Source: Streptomyces sp. NBC_00341 (GTDB lineage Bacteria > Actinomycetota > Actinomycetes > Streptomycetales > Streptomycetaceae). From it: a DNA stretch of 64,000 nt. This document shows positions 17,343 to 26,108 of this stretch, piece after piece. Both the position numbers and the translations under genes were made by a program. The notes under the pieces are model-generated. The model was not told where the DNA came from. It worked only from the letters and a program-made list of their open reading frames with translations, and made no database searches. Every line of letters begins with the position of its first letter. Position 1 is the stretch's first letter. The stretch is from NCBI RefSeq assembly GCF_041435055.1, contig NZ_CP108002.1, forward strand, positions 6,138,001 to 6,202,000, written 5' to 3'.

Positions 17343-17462
17343 CGAGACGCCGCGACTGGCGCGTGCCCCTGCCGGGGTGCTCAGTGGAATCGACCACAGG
17401 GGAGCGGCACCCCCGGGCCCGCCCGGGTGTCATCGCCGGAGAGCCGTCCGCCTGGGCATCCG
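17343..17462 (+). promoter_or_regulatory. ZTP (pfl motif) riboswitch upstream of glyA
   Basis: The leader carries the conserved blocks of the pfl motif in order. First is CGCGACTGGCG (17351-17361). Next is a P3-like hairpin and junction reading GTGGAATCGACCAC followed by AGGGGAGCGGC. Last is the 3' pseudoknot block CCGCCTGGGCA (17448-17458), about 40 nt before the glyA start. These riboswitches bind ZTP/ZMP, which accumulate when 10-formyl-THF is short, and usually switch on one-carbon genes. glyA is one of their classical targets in actinobacteria. Confidence 0.88.
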
Positions 17463-17501
17463 GGTCCACGCCGCAGCACGCGGCCGACCCGGGAGGATCC
17501 C

Positions 17502-18788
17502 GTGACCGCACCATCCGTACCCGCAGACCTCCGCCACCCCGCCCTCGCGGCAGCCGATCCGGAACTCGCCGCACTGGTCGCCGCCGAGGAACGGCTCCAG
17601 GCCGACACCCTCCGGCTGATCCCCAGTGAGAACTACGTATCAGCGGCCGTGCTCGAAGCATCCGGCACCGTGCTCCAGAACAAGTACTCGGAGGGATACC
17701 CCGGCAAGCGGTACTACGAGGGCCAGCAGATCATCGACCAGGTCGAGACGCTCACCGCCGAACGGGCCAGGGCGCTCTTCGGCATGGACCACGCCAACGT
17801 CCAGCCCTACTCGGGCTCCCCGGCCAACCTCGCCGTCTACCTGGCCTTCCTCAAGCCCGGCGACACCGTGCTCGGCATGTCGCTCCCCATGGGCGGCCAC
17901 CTCACCCACGGCTGGGGCGTCTCCGCCACCGGCACCTGGTTCAACGGTGTCCAGTACGGGGTGCGGCGCGACACAGGCCGGGTCGACCTGGACGAGGTCC
18001 GTGACCTGGCCCTCGCGGAGCGCCCCAAGCTGATCTTCTGCGGCGGCACGGCGGTGCCCCGCGAGATCGACTTCGCCGGCTTCGCCTCCATCGCCCGGGA
18101 GGTGGGCGCGGTCCTGGTGGCGGACATCGCCCACATCGCGGGCCTGATCGCGGGTGGCGCCCACCCCTCGCCCGCCCCGCACGTGGACGTCGTCTCCACC
18201 ACCACCCACAAGACCCTGCGCGGCCCGCGCGGCGCGATGCTGCTGAGCCGGGCCGAACACGCCCGCGCCATCGACCGCGCCGTCTTCCCGGGCCTCCAGG
18301 GCGGCCCGCACAACCAGACCACAGCGGCGATCGGCGTGGCCCTCCGCGAAGCCGCCACGCCCGACTTCCGCAGCTACGCCCGCGACGTGGTGACCAACGC
18401 CCGCACCCTCGGCGAGGAACTGGCGGCCCGAGGTTTCGACCTCGTCTCCGGCGGCACGGACAACCACCTGCTGCTGATCGACCTCACGGCGAAGGACGTC
18501 CCCGGCAAGGTGGCGGCCAAGGCCCTGGACCGCGCGGGCATCGTCGTCAACCACAACAGCGTCCCCTACGACACCCGCAAGCCCTTCGACCCCTCGGGCA
18601 TCCGCATCGGCACCCCGGCCCTGACGTCCCGGGGCATCCCCGCCTCGGAGATGGCCACGGTCGCGGAGTGGATCACCCGCGTGGTGCAGGCCGCCCGCAC
18701 GGGCGACGAGTCCACGGTGTCGGAGGTCCGCTCCGAGGTGAAGGCGCTGATGGACGGCTATCCGGCGCCGGGGCTGCCGGTGTCCTGA
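17502..18788 (+). CDS. glyA: serine hydroxymethyltransferase
   Basis: This 428-residue PLP enzyme converts serine and THF to glycine and 5,10-methylene-THF. The PLP lysine is Lys237 in STTTHKTLRGPRG. Other signatures are LIPSENYVS, QPYSGSPAN and DIAHIAGLIAGG. The GTG at 17502 has a very strong site (GGGAGG) 6 nt upstream. Longer starts would run into the riboswitch. The ZTP riboswitch immediately upstream links expression to folate/purine one-carbon status. A strong hairpin follows the stop. Confidence 0.96.
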   Translation: MTAPSVPADLRHPALAAADPELAALVAAEERLQADTLRLIPSENYVSAAVLEASGTVLQNKYSEGYPGKRYYEGQQIIDQVETLTAERARALFGMDHANVQPYSGSPANLAVYLAFLKPGDTVLGMSLPMGGHLTHGWGVSATGTWFNGVQYGVRRDTGRVDLDEVRDLALAERPKLIFCGGTAVPREIDFAGFASIAREVGAVLVADIAHIAGLIAGGAHPSPAPHVDVVSTTTHKTLRGPRGAMLLSRAEHARAIDRAVFPGLQGGPHNQTTAAIGVALREAATPDFRSYARDVVTNARTLGEELAARGFDLVSGGTDNHLLLIDLTAKDVPGKVAAKALDRAGIVVNHNSVPYDTRKPFDPSGIRIGTPALTSRGIPASEMATVAEWITRVVQAARTGDESTVSEVRSEVKALMDGYPAPGLPVS

Positions 18789-18799
18789 GTCGGCGGTGC

Positions 18800-18832
18800 G
18801 AGCCTGCCCGTGCCTCGGGTGCGGGCAGGCTC
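18800..18832. terminator. terminator after glyA
   Basis: A perfect 11-bp inverted repeat GAGCCTGCCCG / CGGGCAGGCTC with an 11-nt loop lies 12 bp after glyA. Its right arm touches the stop of the convergent DUF397 gene, so it may act in both directions. Confidence 0.75.
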
Positions 18833-19034
18833 AGCCCAGCACCCCGATGAACGTGCGCCAGGCAGCGGCGCCGAAGGCGATCACGGGGCCGGTGGGGCGC
18901 TTGCTGTCGCGGACGGAGACGAGGTGGGGGGTGCCGCGCCCGACCTCGACGCACTCGCCTTGGCCCCCGCTGTACGTGCTGGTACGCCACCTCGCGCCCG
19001 AGAGGTCTGGAGTGCTGCGGCGTGCGCCGTTCAT
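18831..19034 (-). CDS. DUF397 protein
   Basis: This 67-residue protein has the DUF397 pattern: WRTSTYSGGQGECVEV, then VSVRDSKRPTGPVIAF and a terminal W..F. These small proteins are encoded in large numbers beside WhiJ-type HTH regulators in Streptomyces and are thought to modulate them. It lies 27 bp downstream of a second DUF397 gene in the same direction. Confidence 0.88.
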   Translation of the reverse strand: MNGARRSTPDLSGARWRTSTYSGGQGECVEVGRGTPHLVSVRDSKRPTGPVIAFGAAAWRTFIGVLG

Positions 19035-19061
19035 ATCGCCCCTCAGGTGAGTGTTCCTCGC

Positions 19062-19298
19062 CTACAGGTTGTCGAAGTCCCCTGCTGTCATCCCCGACTT
19101 GAAGGCGCGCCACTCGCCGGGGGTGAAGCAGAGGTGCGGGCCGGACGGGTTCTTCGAGTCGCGGACGGCCACGCCACCGCCGGGCAGGGGGGCCAGCTCG
19201 AAGCACTGGCCGTTGTTGGCCGTGAAGCTGCTTTTTTGCCAGGACAGCGCGGAGGCATCGATCGAGTAGAGGTCTGCCTTCTCCATGAGTTCAGTCAT
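19062..19298 (-). CDS. DUF397 protein, partner of HTH regulator
   Basis: This 78-residue DUF397 protein (WQKSSFTANNGQCFEL, VAVRDSKNPSGPHLCF, EWRAFKSGM) overlaps the end of the HTH gene by 8 bp, so the two are probably cotranslated. Regulator-DUF397 pairs of this type behave like a DNA-binding protein with an antagonist or cofactor. It is distinct in sequence from the neighbouring DUF397 gene. Confidence 0.88.
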   Translation of the reverse strand: MTELMEKADLYSIDASALSWQKSSFTANNGQCFELAPLPGGGVAVRDSKNPSGPHLCFTPGEWRAFKSGMTAGDFDNL

Positions 19299-20166
19299 CC
19301 TTGTGTCTGGTGAATGCGATGATGTCGCGGCTCTCGTCCGGGGAGAGCGCCGCGTCCGTGAGACTGCGGAAGAGGCGGTGCAGGCGCCGCAGGTCTCGGG
19401 GATCGTCCATCGTCAAACTACCAGCGACCGACTCGCCGAAGGCCACGTCGGGCACGTCCTCGTCCGCGAACTGCAGGATCATGAAAGCGCCGATCTGAGC
19501 TGCTTCTTCGCCCTTGGCGTAGGGAACGACGCGGAGTTCGACGCTCGCATGGGCTGAGATCTCCAGCAGGTGGTCCAACTGCTCCCTGTGCGTGCGCTCG
19601 CCGCCCACCTGGAAGTCCAAGGCGGCCTGCGTGATGACATAGCGGCACTCCAGAGGCGTGGCCGCCTCAAGCAGGCAGTGCCGCTGTCGCAGGCCACGTA
19701 CCTCGACGAGCGCTTCGATCTGATCCGGTCCGAGCGAGGTGAACCCCACACCGGTCACCGCCTGTGCGTACGCCTCCGTCTGCAACAGGCCCGGCAGAAT
19801 GCCGACTTGAAACTCATGAACGGTCGACGCCGCCGCCTCGAATCCGAGGAACCGTTCGTACTGCGCGCTGATCACGTCGCTGTACGTGGACCACCACGGT
19901 GGGCGCCGCTCGCGCGTGGCCGCGTGCAGTTCGGCAAGCTCGTCGCGCTGGGCGGCGGGCACTTCGTAGATATCCATGAGCTGGGCGAAGTGGGCCTTGG
20001 AGCACACGCGTTTGCCGGTCTCGATCCGGCTGACCAAGGAGAGATCGCAGGCGAGAGCCGTGGCGACCTCCGCGAGGGTCAGTTGGTCGGCCTCCTTACG
20101 GAGGCGCCGCAGAGCGCGCCCGAATGTGACTCGGGACATGAGCAAGGTGCTGCTGCTGTCGGACAT
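19291..20166 (-). CDS. WhiJ-type XRE/DUF5753 transcriptional regulator
   Basis: This 291-residue protein has an N-terminal XRE helix-turn-helix (residues about 14-70, LTLAEVATALACDLSLVSRIETGKR) and a C-terminal DUF5753 domain (WWSTYSDVISAQYERFLGFE, GILPGLLQTEAYA, LRVVPYAKGE). These regulators occur in paralogous cassettes with DUF397 and an RsbW-like ATPase, as in the whiJ locus that affects development. The ATG at 20166 has GGGAGAAG upstream. The ATPase gene is divergent 255 bp away. Confidence 0.9.
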   Translation of the reverse strand: MSDSSSTLLMSRVTFGRALRRLRKEADQLTLAEVATALACDLSLVSRIETGKRVCSKAHFAQLMDIYEVPAAQRDELAELHAATRERRPPWWSTYSDVISAQYERFLGFEAAASTVHEFQVGILPGLLQTEAYAQAVTGVGFTSLGPDQIEALVEVRGLRQRHCLLEAATPLECRYVITQAALDFQVGGERTHREQLDHLLEISAHASVELRVVPYAKGEEAAQIGAFMILQFADEDVPDVAFGESVAGSLTMDDPRDLRRLHRLFRSLTDAALSPDESRDIIAFTRHKDD

Positions 20167-20421
20167 GTCTTCTCCCTGGAGCTCAGAGGGCGTAGAGGCC
20201 GTAGAGGCCGGTCAGTTGGCGGCAATGCGCGAACGTGATCGGGGTGGGATCGATCAATTTCTATCTGCGTTGTCAATTGCCAGGCAGGCGACTTGACGAT
20301 GTGTGGCAGAGCGGCCAGTTTAGCTTCCGTGACGTTCCGCATTCAGGAGAATGCCGAGAGTGGTCACTTCCGGTGGGCTGCGCGGGATGCGCGCGACGAG
20401 TGACGGACGGCGGGTACGGAG

Positions 20422-21069
20422 ATGAGCGAACCGAACGAAGTGAAGTTCAGGCTGCCTCGTTGCCACGACAGCGTTCCCCGGGCGCGGGCGGAGCTACGGG
20501 CCAAGCTCGGGGAGTGGCGGGCGGGCCGGGCGTCGGCGGAGGACGGTGAGTTGGTGCTCTCCGAGCTGGTGACCAACGCGGTGCGCGTGCCCGTCCCCGG
20601 TGACCGCCTGGTGGGCGTACGCATCGAGTGCCGGGGGAGGGGCGAGTTCCTGCGGCTGGAGGTGAGCGACGCGGGGGAGGGAAGGCCGGAGGTGCGGCAG
20701 CCCGGCGAGCTGGACAAGGGCGGGCGCGGGCTCCTGCTCGTCGAAGCGCTGGCCCACCGCTGGGGCGTGGAGGAGCGACGGGCCGGGATCGGTAAGACGG
20801 TGTGGGCAGAACTGCTGGCACCGGGAGCCGACTTCACCCCCGCAGAGAGCCGGATCGCGGCGGTGTCCGTCCGGCCCGGACAATGCGTACGCGCGTGGGG
20901 CGCCTGGCACCCGGTCCGCTCGGTCCGGAGCGAGCGGTTCGCGTCGGGAGGGCCGACGGTCGTCATCGTCCTCGACGACGGGGGCCCGGTGCTACGCCTG
21001 CACGCCGCGGAGCCGCTGACCGTGCGAACGACACCGGCAGCCGAGGCGGCCCCGGTGGTCCCGTCGTGA
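20422..21069 (+). CDS. RsbW-like HATPase (anti-sigma-type) protein
   Basis: This 215-residue protein has a GHKL ATPase fold of the RsbW/SpoIIAB type: LVLSELVTNAV (N-box), VSDAGEGRPEV (G1) and KGGRGLLLVEALAHRWGV (G2). Such proteins form the third member of WhiJ cassettes. The C-terminal 70 residues extend past the ATPase core. Its TGA overlaps the GTG of the next gene (GTGA), so it is translationally coupled to the antitoxin-like/PIN pair. That coupling is unusual for this family. Confidence 0.85.
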   Translation: MSEPNEVKFRLPRCHDSVPRARAELRAKLGEWRAGRASAEDGELVLSELVTNAVRVPVPGDRLVGVRIECRGRGEFLRLEVSDAGEGRPEVRQPGELDKGGRGLLLVEALAHRWGVEERRAGIGKTVWAELLAPGADFTPAESRIAAVSVRPGQCVRAWGAWHPVRSVRSERFASGGPTVVIVLDDGGPVLRLHAAEPLTVRTTPAAEAAPVVPS

Positions 21070-21362
21070 GGACGCTCTGGAAGAGGTGGCTCCGAGGCCA
21101 AGGCCGAGGCCGAGGCCCTGTACGTGACCGGGCGCCGCGCTTCACCGGCACGCTGACGCAGGTGGTCGACGGCCGAGTGATCGTGATCAGCAGGGCGGGA
21201 CGGCCCGCTGCGAGGCCGCTTCCCTCGCCGCCACAGCCTCACCCGCAGGTGCCGCCACAGGTGCGACGGCCGGGCCGGGGCTCGCTCCGGGGCCGCCTCC
21301 GTATCCCGGCGGACTTCGACGATGCCCGCGCATCGGTGACGGAAGCCCTGGGGATGCGCTGA
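21066..21362 (+). CDS. putative antitoxin of PIN-toxin pair
   Basis: This 98-residue basic protein starts at GTG 21066 inside the previous stop and ends in TGATG, overlapping the PIN-domain start. It is Arg/Pro-rich (PLPSPPQPHPQVPPQVRRPG) with a C-terminal segment IPADFDDARASVTEALGM that resembles the toxin-wrapping tail of Phd/VapB-type antitoxins. Position, size and 4-bp overlaps on both sides point to the antitoxin role. The sequence itself gives only weak family support. Confidence 0.65.
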   Translation: MRTLWKRWLRGQGRGRGPVRDRAPRFTGTLTQVVDGRVIVISRAGRPAARPLPSPPQPHPQVPPQVRRPGRGSLRGRLRIPADFDDARASVTEALGMR

Positions 21363-21736
21363 TGCGACTACTTCTCGATACGCGCGTGGCCATGTGGTGG
21401 ATCGCCGACGCGCCCCAGCTGTCCGCGTCGTACAAGGAACTCCTGGAGACCGAGCCCGCCGTGTACGTCAGCGCGGTGTCCGCCTGGGAGATCACCGTCA
21501 AACAGTTCCTCGGCGGCTTCGAGGGCCCCGGAGACCTGGCAGAGCAGGTGCGGGATCTCCGGTTCAGGGACCTGCCGATCACAGCCGCGCACGGCGTACG
21601 GGCAGGCCGGCTGCCGATGGTGCACACCGATCCCTTCGACCGGATGCTGATCGCCCAGGCGCAGGCCGAAGGGCTGGCGCTGGTCACCCGGAGCCCGTGG
21701 ATTCCGCAGTACGACGTACAGGTCATGCCGGTCTGA
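21362..21736 (+). CDS. VapC-like PIN-domain toxin
   Basis: This 124-residue PIN protein is of the type usually starting LLLDTHxxLWW; here it reads LLLDTRVAMWW. Acidic residues are Asp6, Glu43 (SAWEI) and Asp90/Asp93 (HTDPFDRMLIAQA). The fourth site, usually TxD near residue 111, reads TRS here, so one metal ligand may be missing or supplied by Asp118. PIN toxins cleave RNA, often tRNA. It overlaps the antitoxin gene by 3 bp. Activity is plausible but uncertain. Confidence 0.8.
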   Translation: MRLLLDTRVAMWWIADAPQLSASYKELLETEPAVYVSAVSAWEITVKQFLGGFEGPGDLAEQVRDLRFRDLPITAAHGVRAGRLPMVHTDPFDRMLIAQAQAEGLALVTRSPWIPQYDVQVMPV

Positions 21737-21870
21737 CCGGTGCGCGGGCCGAAGGTGCACACATAAGTGGTGTCACACCCATCATGACAGGTCAGTGAGC
21801 GATCTCGTAGGAGCAACGGCACAGGTGAACAGCCTTGTTGGGCCCTCGCCGCGCGCCCAGAATCTCCACC

Positions 21871-23154
21871 ATGAATCAGCTGCGGAAAGTCGATCAGGAC
21901 GACATCGTGCGAGCCCGCAATGTGCTCCTCGCGTCGGGACGCCGCACGCCGAGCGAGGAGGTCGACGCCTACCGGGTGCTCGCTCACGTCAGCCCCGTCT
22001 CGTACCTGCCACTCCTGGCCTCCGCGCTGCAACGTCTGAGCTACGACGGTGGCTCCGGCAAGAGGCATGCGTCCTGTCTGGCGCTGTGCGAGGAGGCGGT
22101 GGCCGTGGCGCGGTCCATCGACCCGGCCGAACCCGGCCGTGCGGACGTTCTGTACCGGGCCCTCGATACGTTCCAGGGAGAGCTGTACAGGGTGGGCCGG
22201 CACAGCGAAGGGCTCGCCCTGCGCGCCGAGATGCTCGCCATGGGCCGTGCACAGGCCGAACTGTCCGGAGACCCCGTGGTCAAAGGGCTGCATGAATGGG
22301 CCGCCGGACTCTCCGAGGAAGGCCGGTATGCCGAGGCTGCCGATGCCATGACCGAGCTGGTCACGGCGATGCTGTCCTACGAGCCCCGCAGCGGGACTCT
22401 CGTCTGGTCACTCCTTGAGTGGATCGCCGCTCTCCATGACGCCGGCCGGTCCGGCGAGGCACTCGCCGCATTCGAGACACTCGTCGGCACGGAAGCGGCC
22501 GAAGCCGCGGACGACCGCAGGTCGATGGCCGGCCATCTCTACTCGCTCATTGGGTACGCACAGATGCTCGACGCCTACGGCCGGGCCGAGCAGGCGGCTC
22601 TCGCGCGGCAAGAGGCACTCGTCCTGCTGGAGCGGCTGGCCGATACCAGTGAGCGGAAATCCTGGAGTGGCTATCGGACCTCGTTCTGGGCGGTGTTGCT
22701 GTCCATGTCCGGCGCGGAAAGCGGTCGTCCCGCGTCCGACGGCCCGCATCCGTCTTCGGGTGCCGATCCCATGCACTGGTCGCCCAGAGCCAAGCAGCGC
22801 TACTTCGACAGCCGCCATGCCCTCCGCGAAGAGGTGGACACCCTTGCTCTGCGAGCCGCCGAGGACCCGGACCGGCATCTGGCCGAGTTGGTCCGGCTCA
22901 ACCGCGTCCTCACCATTCGCTCCGCCGTCTACTGGCAGAGCCGCGACCATCGGTTCGCGGAGGAAGCGCACTCCCTGTTCGACGACGGAGTGAGCCTGGC
23001 CCGCCGACTGGCCCGGCACGACCCGGGGGAGGGAAAGCGGGCACTGGCCAGGAACCTGATCGACCGATCGACCTTCCACACCGCCGCCGGCGAGTTCGGG
23101 TCCGCCCTCGATGACTTCCGTCAAGCCCTGAGCTGTCTGGGGGAGGCCGACTGA
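21871..23154 (+). CDS. TPR-repeat protein
   Basis: This 427-residue helical protein has tetratricopeptide-like repeats (RADVLYRALDTFQGELYRVGRHSEGLALRAEML, WSLLEWIAALHDAGRSGEALAAFE, FGSALDDFRQALSCL). There is no catalytic domain, signal peptide or DNA-binding region. The ATG at 21871 has no strong site. TPR proteins of this type are frequent next to Streptomyces regulatory cassettes and probably mediate protein contacts. It lies 134 bp after the PIN gene. Confidence 0.75.
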   Translation: MNQLRKVDQDDIVRARNVLLASGRRTPSEEVDAYRVLAHVSPVSYLPLLASALQRLSYDGGSGKRHASCLALCEEAVAVARSIDPAEPGRADVLYRALDTFQGELYRVGRHSEGLALRAEMLAMGRAQAELSGDPVVKGLHEWAAGLSEEGRYAEAADAMTELVTAMLSYEPRSGTLVWSLLEWIAALHDAGRSGEALAAFETLVGTEAAEAADDRRSMAGHLYSLIGYAQMLDAYGRAEQAALARQEALVLLERLADTSERKSWSGYRTSFWAVLLSMSGAESGRPASDGPHPSSGADPMHWSPRAKQRYFDSRHALREEVDTLALRAAEDPDRHLAELVRLNRVLTIRSAVYWQSRDHRFAEEAHSLFDDGVSLARRLARHDPGEGKRALARNLIDRSTFHTAAGEFGSALDDFRQALSCLGEAD

Positions 23155-23264
23155 CCAGTCCTCCCGAAGGAGCGACGCTGCCGGTCCGGAGCCCTGCGGT
23201 CCCTGAGCCAGAACGATGACCCGCAGGCGCTCCAACCGTCCGTTCCGTCCGTTACGTTGCCCGG

Positions 23265-26108
23265 CTACAGCCGCATGTCGTGGTCGATCCGGCCGGTCCC
23301 GCCCGCACTCGGCACAGTCAGGAGCTCCGCGTGCGGGGCGTGGGCGGACGCCGACACGATGAGTGTGTGCGGGCCCGGCCGCAGTCCGTCGACGCGGTAG
23401 CGGCCCGACTGCACGGACCCCGCCGCGACCCGTTTCCCGCGCCCGTTGATCACCGTGATCCATCCCGCGCAGCCCGCCGGGTGCCGGTCGCACCGGATGC
23501 TTCCGGCGACGGTGACGGTGAGGGTGGCTCCGCCGGACGGTGTGGCCGAGGAAGCCGGAGGAACCGGCAGGACGCGTTCCGGCGAGGCCGTCCCCGTTCC
23601 CGGACCGGCGGTTGCCGTGACGGTGGCGGAGCGCTCGGAGGCGGCAGCGCTCCGGGGCGCCCGCCGGGTGCCCCACTCCGCCACGAGTGCCTGCGTGCGC
23701 CGTTCCATCGGCGAACTCACGATGCCCTGCGGCGAAGCGCTGCGCACGGTGAGCCCGCACCGTTCCGCGTACCCGGCGAGCGAGTCGTCGAGCGCGGCCA
23801 GCTCCCGCAGGGCCGTTCGGATGCGCTCGGCGCGGGGTCCGGACGGTGCCGTGTCCAGCTCCGCCTTCAGTTCCCGTACCAGCGGGCCGACCCGCTGCCA
23901 GGATTCCTCGGGCTCGCCGGTGGCCAGCGCGTGGTCCAGGGCCCGAAGCGAGCCGGTCAGGACCGTGGTGATGCGGGTGAACCGTTCGGCCTGCCGGGGC
24001 GCCAGGTCGATGTCGATGTCGGCCGCAGCCGCGAGGGCGCGGGCGTGACCGGTCGCCGTGGTGAGCAGGGCGGTCCGATTGTCCGCGTCCCGCCCGCGCA
24101 CCCCGAGCGGCATCCTGACCAGCGGCCGGACCAGGCTCACGACCTGGAACAGCGCGGAGTCGAGCGCGCGAGCCGCTCCCCGCAGCCGGACGGGGGCGTC
24201 GGGGTCCTCCCAGCGCAGGGCCAGCTGCGAGACGAGGTCGTCCACGGCGGACACGTAGCCGCGCTCCGCCTCCCGCGTGATCCTGCGGCCGGACAGCGGG
24301 AAGATCAGTGCCGCGCACAGGGTCGCGATCAGTATGCCGAGACCGTTGTCCAGCAGCCGTTCGCCGAGCAGGTGGTCCATGCCGGCGTCGGGTGTCGTCA
24401 TCCCGTACAGCTGCACGAGTGCGACGACCAGGCCCACGACCCAGAGCGCGTAGGCACGCTGCATTCCCCAGGCGCCGAGCGTGATTCCCGCGACGATGAT
24501 CGTGAGCATCACGTAGACGTGACCGTGGCCCACCAGGTGGAGCAGAGCGATGCCGATCACCGCGCCGATCACGGTGCCCGTCATGCGGTGGCCGAATTTG
24601 CGCAGCCGCTCGTGGGTCGTGTTCGTACCGAAGAGGGTGATCATCACGCCGACCAGACCCCAGTAGAAACGCTGCGGGTCTATGGCGTCGGTGATCGGGC
24701 AGACGATGGCGGCGGCGACCCCCGCGTGCAGCGGTGCACGGACGAAGGGGACGGCCCGTCGCCAGCTCGTCTCCGTCCCTGCCGCGAGCACGCGCCGCGT
24801 CGCCGCGGCGGATCCGGCGGGACGGTCACGCTCCAGCGCGACGGTCGGCTGGAAGGGGACCTTCGCCGGTGACTGCGGGGAGCTCCAGCCCAGCGCGAGC
24901 CAGTGGGAGAGCGAACCGGCCAGGGAGTCGAGCAGCTGGGCCACGCGGTAGGCGGGTTCCACGGCCTCCGCCCGCCGGCTTCCGGCATCGGAGCCGTTCA
25001 GCGTGGCATCGGCCTGCCGGCGGATGATCTCGGCGGCGGGGCGCAAACCCTGGGCACTGCCGAGGGGAGTGTCCCGCGCGACGACGAGTCCGACCACCAA
25101 TGCCTCGCGCAGGTGCGGATCCACCGCGAGCCCGGTCAGGTCCTGGACGGCCCGGCCTATCCCCCGCAGGGCGAGTTCCGCGTCGAAGAGGTGGCGATGG
25201 AGAAGCTCGGCCATGTCGGGGTCGGCCGCGACCTCCGGCTGGGCGAGCCGTCCGTCGATGGTGACGGTGGTGACGTTGAGACGGCGCAGTGCGCGCGTCA
25301 TGCGGCGTACGGCACGTTCCTGGTCGGCGTCGGGGTCCAGCGCCTCGACGGCAGCGTCCGCGACCCGGCGGGCTTCCACGACGAAGGCGCGCTGGGTGCG
25401 CAGCAGGTCCTCGCGCGGCATCGGGTAGCACAGCAGCAGCCGGGTCCCGAGGACCGCTGCGGCGGACACCAGGGCGACGAGCAACGCCTTGCCCGACATC
25501 CCCGCGGGGATGTTCGCCATCATGCCGACCATCAGGCCGTTGAAGAGCATCATGCCCGTGAGCAGGTACATCTGACCGAATCTGGCGAGGAAGAACGTCA
25601 GCGCCAGCGCACCGACCATCAGCCCGATCTCCAGACGGCGGTCATCGTGCAGTTCGGCGGCCAGCCACAGGACCGCGGCGTAGGGGAACGGCATCCACAG
25701 GATGGCCCGGGTGAGCCGCTGCCAGGTGTTCTCAGCCACGGCGAAGGCGCTCATCAGGCCCATCATCCCGCCGATCATCATGCCGATCATGGCCGGGATG
25801 TCGAGGGCGCCCGCCATCGCGTAACCGACCGCGAGGGAGGTCACCATGGCGACCAACGTGCGCCAACCCGACTGCAGTTGACCCAGACCGGGATCTGCCG
25901 CCAGCACCCAGTCCCAGCGCCGCCGGGGTCCGCCCACCCGACGCGGCGCGACGGCGCGCGGAACGCCGGCCCCGGATGCGGGGGTGCGCGGCACAGCCGT
26001 CCCCGGGGTGGAGGTGGGGGTTGCGATGGGAGTGGGTGTGCCGGTGGGTGGTGCGGGCGCTGCTGGGGCCGATGCCGTGTCCGACGGCGCGGTGCCTGGG
26101 CTGATCAA
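23265..26108 (-). CDS. FUSC-family membrane protein with C-terminal carboxypeptidase-regulatory-like domain
   Basis: With a TTG start at 26108 it has 947 residues. A Pro/Thr-rich N-tail is followed by two sets of about six membrane helices (around LVAMVTSLAVGYAM..., and AAIVCPITDAIDPQRFYWGLVGVMITLFG), the fusaric-acid-resistance/aromatic acid exporter layout. The last 85 residues (VTVAGSIRCDRHPAGCAGWITVING...YRVDGLRPGPHTLIVSA) resemble a CarboxypepD_reg/PEGA-like beta-sandwich. The TTG overlaps the upstream MarR stop (TTGA), with GGAG 5-8 nt before it, so it is coupled to that regulator. Confidence 0.85.
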   Translation of the reverse strand: MISPGTAPSDTASAPAAPAPPTGTPTPIATPTSTPGTAVPRTPASGAGVPRAVAPRRVGGPRRRWDWVLAADPGLGQLQSGWRTLVAMVTSLAVGYAMAGALDIPAMIGMMIGGMMGLMSAFAVAENTWQRLTRAILWMPFPYAAVLWLAAELHDDRRLEIGLMVGALALTFFLARFGQMYLLTGMMLFNGLMVGMMANIPAGMSGKALLVALVSAAAVLGTRLLLCYPMPREDLLRTQRAFVVEARRVADAAVEALDPDADQERAVRRMTRALRRLNVTTVTIDGRLAQPEVAADPDMAELLHRHLFDAELALRGIGRAVQDLTGLAVDPHLREALVVGLVVARDTPLGSAQGLRPAAEIIRRQADATLNGSDAGSRRAEAVEPAYRVAQLLDSLAGSLSHWLALGWSSPQSPAKVPFQPTVALERDRPAGSAAATRRVLAAGTETSWRRAVPFVRAPLHAGVAAAIVCPITDAIDPQRFYWGLVGVMITLFGTNTTHERLRKFGHRMTGTVIGAVIGIALLHLVGHGHVYVMLTIIVAGITLGAWGMQRAYALWVVGLVVALVQLYGMTTPDAGMDHLLGERLLDNGLGILIATLCAALIFPLSGRRITREAERGYVSAVDDLVSQLALRWEDPDAPVRLRGAARALDSALFQVVSLVRPLVRMPLGVRGRDADNRTALLTTATGHARALAAAADIDIDLAPRQAERFTRITTVLTGSLRALDHALATGEPEESWQRVGPLVRELKAELDTAPSGPRAERIRTALRELAALDDSLAGYAERCGLTVRSASPQGIVSSPMERRTQALVAEWGTRRAPRSAAASERSATVTATAGPGTGTASPERVLPVPPASSATPSGGATLTVTVAGSIRCDRHPAGCAGWITVINGRGKRVAAGSVQSGRYRVDGLRPGPHTLIVSASAHAPHAELLTVPSAGGTGRIDHDMRL

